Positions 7,248 to 16,124 of a stretch of DNA of 44,253 nucleotides are shown piece by piece. A program made the position numbers and the translations under genes. The notes below the pieces were generated by a model. It searched no databases, was not told the DNA's origin, and was given only the letters and a program-made list of their open reading frames with translations. Within the stretch, counting starts at the first letter, position 1. Every line of letters starts with the position of its first letter. Origin of the DNA: Verrucomicrobiota bacterium (GTDB lineage Bacteria > Verrucomicrobiota > Verrucomicrobiia > Opitutales > Opitutaceae); the NCBI GenBank assembly GCA_023430565.1, contig JAEZAD010000056.1:1-44253 (forward strand), written 5' to 3'.

Positions 7248-10200
7248 TCAGTTGGTTTTGGAACGCAGCCAAAGCAGGGGCTGCGTGACGGCCATGTTGC
7301 GGCGGATTTCGGGATTGGCTGAAGCGGCGGGCAGGCGGCGCCAGAGCGCAAGGTAGTCGGGGCGCCCGAGCCGATAGCCGGCGAGGAGCAGGGCGGGCTG
7401 GCGGACGGGCCAGTCTTCGAAATGGGCGATATCGCGGGCGAAGGGCCAGCGATCGGGATGAGCGAGATACGGGGCGAGGAAGTCGACGGCGTGGGCGACG
7501 CTCCGGCCGTCGGGGAGTGCGAATTGCCAGAGGTTTTCCCCGGGGGTGGTGAGGACCTCGGCGAGGAGTGCGACGTTGTCCAATTGGAAGATGGAGTAAC
7601 CGAAGGGTTTTGTGCGGGAGAGTTCGCGCGGAAAACGGCCATCCAACGCGAGCTGGTCGGGCAGCAGGATGTCGCGGAAGAAGCGGCGGGCGGCAACGAG
7701 CGCGTGGTCGTCCTTCACGAAGCGGGCGAAGGTGGCGACCTGCAGGTAGTAGGCGACGCTGTGGTTGTTTTTCGTCGCGGCTTCGTCGCGGCCGTTGGGG
7801 TCGGCGAGCATCCATTGCAAGTAGTCGCTGAACCAGGTGCGGACGCGGGCGATTGTGTCGGCGGAGACGCCGGGGGCGTTGGCGATGGCGTCGGCGGCGA
7901 GTGCGACTTCGCAGAGGTGAAGCGTATCGATGATGCCGATGCCGCGCCCGGCGGTGACGCCCGGGATGGCCTGGGCGAAGCGCAGGTGGGGGTTCATGCG
8001 GGTGTCGGGCGAAACGAAAAACGTGTGGAGCCAGTCGGCGGCGGCCTGGGCGTGGGTGACGTCGCCAGAAATCAAATACGCGGCGGCGAGCGGGGCGACG
8101 GCGTCGCGCATCGCGCGGAGTGCCTGACGATGGGCGTCGAAGTTGGCGGGGTTGGTCTCGCCGTCGCGTCGCACGTAGGGAAGGCCGTCGGCGGTGGCGG
8201 GATTGGGCCACCAGTAGTCCCCCATCGAGAGATAGTCGCCGGGTTGGGCGCCGGCGGCGACGGCGAAGGGCGGCAACGGTGCATGGCGAAGCGAAACGGG
8301 AGAGAGGCGATGGGCGTCGGCGGCGAGGCGCAGGACGCGTTCGCGTTCGATGTCGGCGATTGCGTCGAAGGGCGGAGCGATGCCGGTGGCGGTGGGAGGA
8401 TGGGCGAGTGGTAGAAGGGCGGTTGGGACGCCGGCGACCGAGGCGGAAAGCGTGGCGTTGCCGTGGGGTGGGAGTGCGACGTCGATTTGAGCACGGCCGT
8501 TGGCGAGTTGCACGAGGCGGGAGCCGCGGGCGGTGCCGAGGTTGTCGAGGAGACGGCCGTCGCCGGCGTGGCCGAAGCGGAGGAAGTCGCGGGCGTCGAG
8601 GCAGACGACGCCGTTTTGGTCGAGGAGCTCGGCCTGGATGCGGAGGCGTTCGGGGGAGAGGGAAAGCTGTTGGAGGCGGAGGTGGTGGGGCGGGCCCCAG
8701 GCGCGCGTTTCGTAACGAAGGGCGAATTCGTCGGTGACGACGTGGCCGTGTTTTTTGCCGACGGCGCGAAGCGAGTTCATGCCCTCCTGGAAAACAACCG
8801 GCCAGCGGAGGCCGGCGGCGGGAAAGTCGTCGCGGTTGCGGCGGCGCGTGCCTTGGGAGGCGCCGTTGAGCCAGAGCTCCACCTCGTCGCAATTCGAGTA
8901 GACCTTCACGGTGCGTTTCTCGCCGGGCTGGCCCCAGCGGACGGGCCAGGAGTGGCCGTAGAGGCGGATCATGGGCTCGTCGGTCCAGTAGGATTGGTAG
9001 ACGTAGAACGATTCCTTGGGGGTGAGATCGCGTTCGACGGCGCCTTTTTGGTTTACGAAGGGGACGGGGTTGTCGGGGCGCAGCGGAGTGGAGAAATCCT
9101 TAAACGGCCACATGGCGCTGCCGACGAACCACTCGAGTTTTTCCTGCTCCTTCAGGTGCCAGTCGATGAGGTCGCAGATGTAGGATTCCGACCAGTCGCC
9201 GTCGCGGGAGGCGCGGGCGTTGCCGCCGACGTCCATAAAATCGAGGCCGCGCTCGTCGGCGGCGCCGGCGACCTTCACGTCGCGAAGAAGTGAATACGCG
9301 TCTTCGGCGTGGCGGCCCGCGTGGCTGTCGCCGCCCCATTCGGCGTGGAGCAGGTGTTTCGCGCGCGGGCGCTCCTTTTCGAGGACGGTGCGATATTCGG
9401 TGAACTGACCGCGATACCAGCCGGCCCAGATCGACGGCGCGTAGACATCGACGATATCGCGGCAGAAATCGCAGCGGCGGATGGCGGTGAGGCGGGTGGG
9501 GTCGAGCGTGTGAGAGAGGTCGTGCAGCTCGCGCATGAAGGTGCGGATTTGCTCCTGGTCGAAGGTGGAGAAATCGCCGGGCCAATCGTTTTCGTTCCCG
9601 AGGCCCCAGAGGATGACGGACGGGTGGTTATAATGCTGATCGATCATGGCGCGGAGCATCGCGCGGGCTTGGTCGCGATAACGTTCGCCGCCAAGGCCGC
9701 CGCGGCACCAGGGAATTTCCTCCCAGACGAGGAGCCCGAGTTCGTCGCAGAGTTCGAGGATGCGGCGCGACTGCTGGTAGTGGCCAAGGCGGATGAAGTT
9801 GGCGCCCATGCGCTTCATGAGGCGCATTTCGGTTTCCATGAGTTCCTCGGTCATGGCGGCGGCGAGGCCGGCGTGGTCCTCGTGGCGATGGGTGCCGCGG
9901 AGGAGGAGGCGTTCGCCATTGAGTTTGAACGGGCCGTGTTCGACGAACTCGAACGTGCGCAGGCCGAAGCGTTGCCAGTCGCGGCTCTCGCCGGCGGGGC
10001 TGCGGGCGATTACTTCGACGCCGTAGAGTATGGGCGAGGTGGGGGACCAGAGTTGGGCTTGATCGGGAGCGACGGTGAGGTCGGGAAGCGCGGTGGCGTC
10101 CTGCGACGGGGTGACGCGCGTGTCGGTGGTGTGGAGCGTTGTTCCGTCCGGCGCGACGAGTCGGATGGTGAGGGACTGCTCGGGGCCGGCGGAATGGAAA

Positions 10201-10925
10201 CGCGCGCGCAGCGCGATGCGCCAGGAGCCGTCGGGCTGGCGGGCGGGGGTGACGTGCAGGCGTGTGAGGCCGTGCGCAGGCAAATAGACGAGGTGGACGG
10301 GGCGGTAGAGGCCGCCGTAGAGGTTGAAATCGCTGAGGTCGGACGGGATGGCTTCGAGGTCGCGAGAGTTGTCGCAGCGCACGGCGAGGGGAACGCGGCC
10401 GGCGGTGACGTGCGATTCGGCGGGCGGGAGTTGGGCGAGGGGCGAAGCTCGGTAGGCGGTGACGGCGTCGGTGATATCGACGACGAATTCGTCGTAGCCG
10501 CCGACGTGTTCGGCGACGCGTCGGTCGCCGATCCATACTTCGGTTTTCTGTCCGCTGCCTTCGAAATGAAGGAGGGTGCGTCCGTCGGGGTGCGGGTTGG
10601 CGATGTCGAGCTGGGTGCGATACCACGCGGGGCCCTGATAGTAGGGCGTGTCGGGGTCGACGGCGTCGGCGGCGTTGTAGCAGTGAGGGAGCGTGGCGGC
10701 GGACCAGACGGGAAGATCGAGGGCGCGGTCGGCGCTGCGAAGCGTTTCCCAAACGCCGCCGAGGTCGCCGCGAACGAATTCCCAGCCATGTGTGAGCATG
10801 CTCGAGTGGAGCCAATCGCTCGGCCGAAGTTGGGCGGGGGGAGTGGCGAGCGCGGCGGCGGATCCCGCGAGGAGCAGGGCGATGGTGGAACGTGCTGCGC
10901 GCAGCGGAGAAAAAAGGGACTTCAT
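7248..10925 (-). CDS. Secreted GH2 glycosidase fused to an alginate-lyase-family domain
   Basis: The 1225-residue protein has a signal peptide (1-27) and a complete GH2 part: sugar-binding domain (about 40-215), Ig-like domain (215-325), TIM barrel (325-640) with acid/base Glu445 in GLGNEND and nucleophile Glu529 in LHAEWGG, then further beta domains (660-840). The remaining ~370 residues (about 855-1195) match the alginate lyase family (Pfam Alginate_lyase, PL5-like): YLSMGDYWWPNP, GLPYVRRDGETNP, KNNHSVAYYLQ (1052-1062) with the Asn-His pair that is catalytic in that family, and YSIFQLDNVALLAE. GH2 members act as beta-galactosidase, beta-glucuronidase or similar. Both halves look intact, without a frameshift. 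The start at 10925 was chosen because it gives the signal peptide. It heads the leftward locus and is divergent from a TonB-dependent receptor. Confidence 0.9.
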   Translation of the reverse strand: MKSLFSPLRAARSTIALLLAGSAAALATPPAQLRPSDWLHSSMLTHGWEFVRGDLGGVWETLRSADRALDLPVWSAATLPHCYNAADAVDPDTPYYQGPAWYRTQLDIANPHPDGRTLLHFEGSGQKTEVWIGDRRVAEHVGGYDEFVVDITDAVTAYRASPLAQLPPAESHVTAGRVPLAVRCDNSRDLEAIPSDLSDFNLYGGLYRPVHLVYLPAHGLTRLHVTPARQPDGSWRIALRARFHSAGPEQSLTIRLVAPDGTTLHTTDTRVTPSQDATALPDLTVAPDQAQLWSPTSPILYGVEVIARSPAGESRDWQRFGLRTFEFVEHGPFKLNGERLLLRGTHRHEDHAGLAAAMTEELMETEMRLMKRMGANFIRLGHYQQSRRILELCDELGLLVWEEIPWCRGGLGGERYRDQARAMLRAMIDQHYNHPSVILWGLGNENDWPGDFSTFDQEQIRTFMRELHDLSHTLDPTRLTAIRRCDFCRDIVDVYAPSIWAGWYRGQFTEYRTVLEKERPRAKHLLHAEWGGDSHAGRHAEDAYSLLRDVKVAGAADERGLDFMDVGGNARASRDGDWSESYICDLIDWHLKEQEKLEWFVGSAMWPFKDFSTPLRPDNPVPFVNQKGAVERDLTPKESFYVYQSYWTDEPMIRLYGHSWPVRWGQPGEKRTVKVYSNCDEVELWLNGASQGTRRRNRDDFPAAGLRWPVVFQEGMNSLRAVGKKHGHVVTDEFALRYETRAWGPPHHLRLQQLSLSPERLRIQAELLDQNGVVCLDARDFLRFGHAGDGRLLDNLGTARGSRLVQLANGRAQIDVALPPHGNATLSASVAGVPTALLPLAHPPTATGIAPPFDAIADIERERVLRLAADAHRLSPVSLRHAPLPPFAVAAGAQPGDYLSMGDYWWPNPATADGLPYVRRDGETNPANFDAHRQALRAMRDAVAPLAAAYLISGDVTHAQAAADWLHTFFVSPDTRMNPHLRFAQAIPGVTAGRGIGIIDTLHLCEVALAADAIANAPGVSADTIARVRTWFSDYLQWMLADPNGRDEAATKNNHSVAYYLQVATFARFVKDDHALVAARRFFRDILLPDQLALDGRFPRELSRTKPFGYSIFQLDNVALLAEVLTTPGENLWQFALPDGRSVAHAVDFLAPYLAHPDRWPFARDIAHFEDWPVRQPALLLAGYRLGRPDYLALWRRLPAASANPEIRRNMAVTQPLLWLRSKTN

Positions 10926-11037
10926 GCGGAGCGTGGGGTGCAGGCCGTCGCGCGAAAAACGGGCGAGCCGTGGGAACACGGGGACGGACGCGAGCGCGGG
11001 GAGTTGCACGTGGAGGATAGTGTTCCGGCCGTGGACT

Positions 11038-11061
11038 CACACCCCCCGTTCGAGGGGTGTG
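11038..11061. repeat. Palindrome 1 in the divergent spacer
   Basis: CACACCCC (11038-11045) and GGGGTGTG (11054-11061) form a perfect eight-pair stem around CCGTTCGA. Read on the minus strand the core is CACCCCTCGAAC, nearly the same as palindrome 2 read on the plus strand, so the two form an inverted pair about 40 bases apart. Confidence 0.65.
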
Positions 11062-11099
11062 CGTGGAATTCTTCGAGGGAGCGGCGGTGAAAAATGCGC

Positions 11100-11119
11100 T
11101 CACCCCTCGAATGAGGGGG
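11100..11119. repeat. Palindrome 2 in the divergent spacer
   Basis: CCCCTC (11103-11108) and GAGGGG (11113-11118) form a perfect six-pair stem around GAAT, within TCACCCCTCGAATGAGGGGG. It shares the ACCCCTCGAA core with palindrome 1 in opposite orientation. It may be an operator half of a paired site or a REP-type palindrome. Confidence 0.6.
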
Positions 11120-11236
11120 GAAGCGCGATTTCGGCTGCGCTATTCTCGGCGCATCGAGATGCCCCAACGGAGGCGATTTTCGCCACCTCTCGAGCCCCGG
11201 CGCGGGCCCCCGCAGCGCTCACCGACCCAAACAACC

Positions 11237-14200
11237 ATGAACTGTCCACCCCTCCGCTTCTTTGTCCGTGTGAGTCTTGTTTTTGCGATGGCGCTTTCGG
11301 CCCTCGCGCAACCGGCCGGCAACGGCACGGGAACGATCAGCGGCCGCGTCTTCGATCCTTCCGTCAACGAATACGTGCGCAACGCCGAGGTGCGGGTCGA
11401 AGGCACGGAGATCAGCGCGATCACCGAGGCGGGCGGATATTTCCGGCTGTTGCGGGTGCCGGCCGGGCCGGTGAAGGTCGTCGCGAGCTTTACGGGTTAT
11501 CGCACGACGACGAAGGAAGTGACGGTGCCCGCGGGCGGCGTGGCGACGACGGAGCTGCAGATCACGAGCGGGCTGGCGAGTGCGGATGACGAGGTCGTGG
11601 TGTTGCAGGAGTTCACGGTGCAGAGCGATCGCACGGGAAATGCGAAGGCGCTGCAGACCCAGCGGGCGTCGATGAGCCTGAGTCGTTCGATTTCGTCGGA
11701 TGCGTTTGGCGACGTGACGGAGGGCAACGTGGGCGAATTCCTGAAATACCTCCCCGGCGTGGAGCTCGAGTATGTGGAGGCGGACACGCGTGGACCGCGG
11801 CTCGGCGGCATGGGTTCGGAATACACGAGTGTGACGCTCGACGGGCGCTCGATCGCGAGCGCGGATGCGTTCACGCAGTATGTGGCGTTCGAGAATTCCG
11901 CGGCGGGCACGTCGAATCGCTCGTTCGGTTTCGACGCGATCTCGATCAACAGCATCGAGTCGATCGAGATCAACCGGGTGATCAGTCCGGCGATGGATGC
12001 GAATGCGCCGGCGGGCAACATCAACATGAAGACGAAGCGGGCGTTCGACCTGAAGGGACGCTTCATCGCGATGAATGTCGGCACGGTGATGAACACGGAG
12101 GAGTTGAGACTGGGCCGGACGGTCGGGCCGAACGACGGCTTCGGGCGGAAATACAAATTGAACTACGACCTCAGCTACTCGGACGTGTTTTTCGGGGATC
12201 GGCTGGGCGTGTTGATCGGCGTGAGCGAGTCGAATCTCTACAACGAGCAGTATCGGGTGGATCACACCTACAACCGCGCGACGACGGCGGGGGACACGCG
12301 GCCGCAGGTGTTGACGCAGGTGCTGTTGAAAGACGGGCCGAAGTGGACGGAGCGGTTTACGACGACGTTCACGGCGGATTTTCGCGCGACGGAGAATCTC
12401 ACACTGTCGCTCAACGTGATTTTCAACGCCTACGATGCGCGTTTCTACAACCGGCAGGTGACGATGCAGGCGGCGACGAACAACACGGCGGCGACGACGG
12501 GCCGGCAGTTTGTGGCGGGCGATGGCGTGCTGGCGTTCGGCACGACGACCGGCGGCACGCCGGCGTCGCGGCAGGTGGTCTTCGGCGGCGGCAATGGGCT
12601 GAAGTTCACGAACACGATCACGATCGCGCCGAGCTTCGAGTATCGCTGGAACGACTTCACGATCGACGGGGCGTTCCAAGTGTCGCATTCGCGGAACGAC
12701 TACGACAATCTCGCGCATGGATCGGTGGCGAACTCGCCGGTGAACAACCTCCAGAATGTGGAGTTCACGGCGACGCGCTCGAGCATCGAGGATGCCGACT
12801 GGCAAATCGTGCAGACGGGCGGGGCGGACTGGACGGATCTGGCGAGCCTGACGAATCCGCGCATCTCGGACGACAATCGCCAGGCGACGAGCGATCTGAG
12901 CATCGGCGCGCTGAATGTCCGCTATCAACTGCCGACGCGGCTCCCGACGTTTTTGCAGGCGGGGGTGAAGGTGACGGAGGACAGCCGCATCGCGCGGAAC
13001 TCGAACAGCTATGACGTGTGGCGTTACGTCGGTCCGGGCGGCGGGGCGACCGGCAGCTTCGCGAACTATCCGTCGCCGTTTCAACTCTACCAGCCGGGCA
13101 ACCAGATCGGGGTGAAGTTCACGTCGATCGGTGGCGGAGGCGCGCCGGCGTTTCCGGACCGCGATGCGCTTGGGCAGCTGTTCAACTCGAACCCGGAGTA
13201 TTTCGAACGGGGCGAGAGCCTCGGCATCATCTCGGTCACGCAATATGAGCAGGGGCGCTACCTGCATCAACCGACCTACGATATGTCCGAGACGGTGTCG
13301 GCGGGCTATCTGATGGGAAACACCAAGATCGCGAAGCTGCAGGTGCAGGGCGGAGTGCGTTACGAGCAGACCGAACTCGAATCGGAGGAGTGGAATCCGT
13401 ATACGAGTTCGGAGGTGGCGGCGGCGGGTTATCCGGTGAATGCGGCGGGAAATCCGACGACGTGGGCGGGGATCGACTACCGCTATTCGCGGCCGCGTTT
13501 CATGCGGAAAAACCGCTACGACGACGTGTTTCCGAGCATCGCGGCGAAGTATTTGTTCACGCCGAACCTGCTGGGTGACATCGGCTGGGGCAAAACGATC
13601 AAGCGGCCGGATCTGTCGAAGCTGGCCGGGACGACCTTGATCAACGATGTGGCGGAAACGGTGACGACGCCGAACACGAGCCTGCGGCCGGAGCGATCGC
13701 AGAAGATCGCGGCGTCGCTGAGCTATTTCTTCGGCCGCAACAGCAGCAGCAACGTGCAGGTGGTGGCGTCGCATTCCAAGGTGCGGGATCTGCAGGAAGG
13801 CGACAGCCTCACGGCGGCGGAATACGGCAACACGGATCCCGCCTACGATTCCTACGACTTCATCAGCTTCAGCAACGCGGGCGCGCCGGTGACGTATCGG
13901 TCGATGGAGTATTCGTATCTCCAATACCTGAGTTTCCTGCCCAAGGTCCTGCAGGGCACGTCGCTGAACCTTTCCTACACGCGCACCTACACGAGCCGGC
14001 GCGTGACCGGCGTGGTGCCGCACGCGATCAAGGGCGGGCTCAGCTATCGTTACAAGCGCTTGTCGCTGCGGTTCAACGCGGTGTTTCGGGACGACTCACC
14101 GTGGTTCCAGAGCTCGACGAACCGTTATCTCAAGGCGAATGCGAAGTTCGATCTGAGCGGCTCGCTGCAACTGACGGATCATTTCAGCCTGTATTTCTCG

Positions 14201-14323
14201 GGCCGGAACGTTTTCGAGGAGCCGCATCGGATCTTCGAGACGAGCGCCGGCAATCCCGACGTGGTCTGGCGCTACGAGAACTACGGCTCGAACTGGAGTT
14301 TCGGGGTGAAGGGCAGTTTCTGA
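11237..14323 (+). CDS. TonB-dependent receptor with N-terminal carboxypeptidase-regulatory-like domain
   Basis: TonB-dependent receptors are outer-membrane gated channels that import large substrates such as oligosaccharides or siderophores. The 1028-residue protein has a signal peptide (1-25, ending ALAQ), a CarboxypepD-reg-like beta domain (about 32-110, GTISGRVFDPSVNEYVRNAEV), a plug (about 140-290, with FLKYLPGVELEY, VTLDGRSI and SIESIEINRVISPAMDANAPAGNINMKTK) and a long beta barrel ending in SNWSFGVKGSF with terminal Phe. The start at 11237 was chosen because it yields the signal peptide; no Shine-Dalgarno sequence is visible. No SusD-like lipoprotein gene accompanies it. Divergence from the GH2-lyase gene points to uptake of a uronic-acid-containing polysaccharide, which is inference. 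Confidence 0.93.
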   Translation: MNCPPLRFFVRVSLVFAMALSALAQPAGNGTGTISGRVFDPSVNEYVRNAEVRVEGTEISAITEAGGYFRLLRVPAGPVKVVASFTGYRTTTKEVTVPAGGVATTELQITSGLASADDEVVVLQEFTVQSDRTGNAKALQTQRASMSLSRSISSDAFGDVTEGNVGEFLKYLPGVELEYVEADTRGPRLGGMGSEYTSVTLDGRSIASADAFTQYVAFENSAAGTSNRSFGFDAISINSIESIEINRVISPAMDANAPAGNINMKTKRAFDLKGRFIAMNVGTVMNTEELRLGRTVGPNDGFGRKYKLNYDLSYSDVFFGDRLGVLIGVSESNLYNEQYRVDHTYNRATTAGDTRPQVLTQVLLKDGPKWTERFTTTFTADFRATENLTLSLNVIFNAYDARFYNRQVTMQAATNNTAATTGRQFVAGDGVLAFGTTTGGTPASRQVVFGGGNGLKFTNTITIAPSFEYRWNDFTIDGAFQVSHSRNDYDNLAHGSVANSPVNNLQNVEFTATRSSIEDADWQIVQTGGADWTDLASLTNPRISDDNRQATSDLSIGALNVRYQLPTRLPTFLQAGVKVTEDSRIARNSNSYDVWRYVGPGGGATGSFANYPSPFQLYQPGNQIGVKFTSIGGGGAPAFPDRDALGQLFNSNPEYFERGESLGIISVTQYEQGRYLHQPTYDMSETVSAGYLMGNTKIAKLQVQGGVRYEQTELESEEWNPYTSSEVAAAGYPVNAAGNPTTWAGIDYRYSRPRFMRKNRYDDVFPSIAAKYLFTPNLLGDIGWGKTIKRPDLSKLAGTTLINDVAETVTTPNTSLRPERSQKIAASLSYFFGRNSSSNVQVVASHSKVRDLQEGDSLTAAEYGNTDPAYDSYDFISFSNAGAPVTYRSMEYSYLQYLSFLPKVLQGTSLNLSYTRTYTSRRVTGVVPHAIKGGLSYRYKRLSLRFNAVFRDDSPWFQSSTNRYLKANAKFDLSGSLQLTDHFSLYFSGRNVFEEPHRIFETSAGNPDVVWRYENYGSNWSFGVKGSF

Positions 14324-14346
14324 CCCGAAAAGAGACGCCGGTAAAG

Positions 14347-14379
14347 AATGCGGGCCGAGCTTGGCGCCCGCATTTTTTT
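14347..14379 (+). terminator. Rho-independent terminator after the TonB receptor
   Basis: AATGCGGG (14347-14354) pairs with CCCGCATT (14367-14374), and seven T residues run to 14379. It lies 24 bases after the receptor stop and before the convergent glycosyltransferase. Confidence 0.85.
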
Positions 14380-14392
14380 GGCCGGGTTGCGA

Positions 14393-15604
14393 TCAGACGA
14401 GCAGGGCCGCGAGGGCGGCGTCGACGTCGTGGGGGTCGAGCGTGAACTCGGTCTTGGGCTGGGGGCTGAAGGTGGTGAGGCGCTGGCGGCGCGAGCGGCC
14501 GATGAGGGCGCCGTAGGGCATGTCGCCGCTGGAGCAAAGCGTGTAGTAGAACCAGCGATTGTAGTGCTCGGAGATCTCCGTGGGCATGAGCTCGAGGATC
14601 CGCGTGCCGGGGGCGCAGAACACGAGGTTGGCGAGGGCGGCGCCATGCACGCCGACGACGTGGCTCGCTTCGGCGAGGTGGCGATGGAGATTACGGGTGG
14701 TGGCCGGATCGAGCGTTTCGAACCCGGCGGCGGCGAGGCGGGCGGCGAGGAGGGATTCGTTCTGCGGAAAGCGGTTGTTGCGCCGTGGCAGGTAGAGGCG
14801 GCGGCGCCGCGGTGCGGCGGTGGGCGGAAAGAGCCGGCGGTAGAATTCGAGCACCCACGGCGGCGTGCAGGCGAGTGGGCCGGGGAAGGAAGGCTGGATG
14901 AGCGTCTCGCACTGGAATTGCTCGCGACGGCCGATGCGGACGAGTTTCTCGCGCGGCAGGCCGGAGGCGTCGACGATCGCCTCGGTGGTCGGGCTGCTGA
15001 AGCGGGGGAAGAGAATGTGGTCGAAATCGTCCCAAGTGTAGCCGGCGCGTTGGACCAGTTCGATGCGGCTGATCGAGTCGATGACGAAGTGGAAGAAATT
15101 GGTGACGGCGTTGGCGCTGCAGAGGTTGAGCGTGCGGCCGGCGAGACGGCGGGCCGCGTGGAGCTTGATGATGTGGTTGACCTTCGAAAAACGGCTGGGA
15201 CCGATGTAGCAGAAGTCGCCGAGAAAGGTGTCGTCGGGCCCGACGATCCACGCGTGTTCGTCGAGGACGCGGCCGCCGGCGATTTCGGCGACGCCGGTCT
15301 CGGGCCAGTCGATCTCGCGACCGCGGGCGAGGGGGGTGGTGGGATCGTTGCAGAAGAAAGGAGGCGGGAGTTGTTGGAAGCGTTCGGCGAGAACGCGGCG
15401 CCAGAGCATGCCGGGACGCTGGCGAAAATCGGCCCAGCGGGCGGCGCGGCGGGGCGGGCCGAAGGTGAGGGAGGACGCGGGGAGCAGGCGCAGGGCGTTG
15501 CGCGGCACGATCGACCAGAGGAGGGGAAAGGTGTGGTGACGAAACCGATTGAACCGCTCGCGGAGTTCGGAGCGGTGCGGGGACAATGCGGTTTGGTTCA
15601 CCAT
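14393..15604 (-). CDS. Glycosyltransferase family 61 protein
   Basis: The 403-residue protein matches the GT61 (formerly DUF563) family, which transfers sugars such as xylose or N-acetylglucosamine to glycans. Visible marks are the mid-protein AVTNFFHFVIDSISRIELV (about 166-184, the family's HW/HF..D motif), YLPRRNNRFPQNE (271-283, the R-R/N substrate loop) and GVHGAALANLVFCAPGTRILEL (318-339), the most conserved block. No signal peptide or membrane segment is evident, so it is probably cytoplasmic and may work in exopolysaccharide or LPS decoration. The start ATG at 15604 is the first in the frame. It is a lone gene between a convergent terminator and a divergent operon; acceptor and donor sugar unknown. 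Confidence 0.85.
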   Translation of the reverse strand: MVNQTALSPHRSELRERFNRFRHHTFPLLWSIVPRNALRLLPASSLTFGPPRRAARWADFRQRPGMLWRRVLAERFQQLPPPFFCNDPTTPLARGREIDWPETGVAEIAGGRVLDEHAWIVGPDDTFLGDFCYIGPSRFSKVNHIIKLHAARRLAGRTLNLCSANAVTNFFHFVIDSISRIELVQRAGYTWDDFDHILFPRFSSPTTEAIVDASGLPREKLVRIGRREQFQCETLIQPSFPGPLACTPPWVLEFYRRLFPPTAAPRRRRLYLPRRNNRFPQNESLLAARLAAAGFETLDPATTRNLHRHLAEASHVVGVHGAALANLVFCAPGTRILELMPTEISEHYNRWFYYTLCSSGDMPYGALIGRSRRQRLTTFSPQPKTEFTLDPHDVDAALAALLV

Positions 15605-15872
15605 ACGCGGAGCGGGCTGTTTTGGAACGGTGAGGAGGTGCGTTGGTTCCGGGGCGAAATGGGGCGCCGCGGGGGCGGGTAACCTCCGGTGTGGGAGCTA
15701 CGGCGAAGAATGATCGTGCGCGTTGCGCAAGGCGACGCCGGCGCTGCCGCAAAGTGCACGGAAGTTCACTCAAGGCGGGGGCGGTGATTTACCGGCGTAA
15801 TTTTTTCCGGCTGATGCTCAGATAAATGCGTGGGGCCGGCGACGAGTGGCACAACCTGTGATAGAGTGCGAG

Positions 15873-16124
15873 GTGGCAAAGCTCTTCGGCTTCATCCTCC
15901 TGTTTGCCGGTGCTGTTCTGCTCTGTTTCGGTTGGGAAACGCCTGGCGCGATTTCATCCCAATTCGTGGCGATGCTGAACGATCCGCGGCCAGAGCGGTC
16001 AATCTGGTCGCTGGCACTCGGGGCTGTGGCGCTGGCATGGGGACTTCGTTCTCGTGTCGCGTCGGGCGATTTAGCCCGGTGGCTTGGCCTGATACCTCAA
16101 CCTCAACCTCTATCACGCATATGA
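15873..16124 (+). CDS. DUF3185-family small membrane protein
   Basis: The 83-residue protein has two hydrophobic segments, LFGFILLFAGAVLLCFGW and SIWSLALGAVALAWGL, separated by a short polar loop with DPRPERSIW, which is the DUF3185 pattern (helix, loop with D/T-K/R-S-IW, helix). The GTG at 15873 was chosen because the helix begins right after it; an upstream in-frame GTG at 15846 would add nine polar residues. Its stop overlaps the next start in the arrangement ATGA. Role unknown; DUF3185 proteins often sit beside ElaB/YqjD-type stress proteins, as here. Confidence 0.72.
   Translation: MAKLFGFILLFAGAVLLCFGWETPGAISSQFVAMLNDPRPERSIWSLALGAVALAWGLRSRVASGDLARWLGLIPQPQPLSRI

Larger units (their letters stand above)
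10926..11236. promoter_or_regulatory. Divergent intergenic region between GH2-lyase fusion and TonB receptor genes
   Basis: This 311-base spacer must carry the start signals for both the leftward enzyme/two-component locus and the rightward receptor. I see no strong sigma-70 box pair; TATTCT at 11141-11146 is a possible -10 without a good -35. It holds two related palindromes (listed separately) and no convincing gene; frames that extend the receptor upstream (to 11057) lack a signal peptide and are discounted. Confidence 0.5.

Noticed and set aside
7156..8892. Upstream extension of the histidine kinase frame to 1327 codons
   Set aside because: The extra ~580 residues are Arg/Pro-rich shadow of the GH2 fusion gene; the signal peptide start at 7155 is far better.
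9309..11090. Open frame of 593 codons on the plus strand opposite the GH2 fusion
   Set aside because: Composition and position mark it as the antisense shadow; GH2 catalytic motifs lie on the minus strand.
11219..14023. Open frame of 934 codons on the minus strand opposite the TonB receptor
   Set aside because: Arg/His/Pro-rich shadow sequence; the receptor on the plus strand has signal peptide, plug and barrel features over the same bases.
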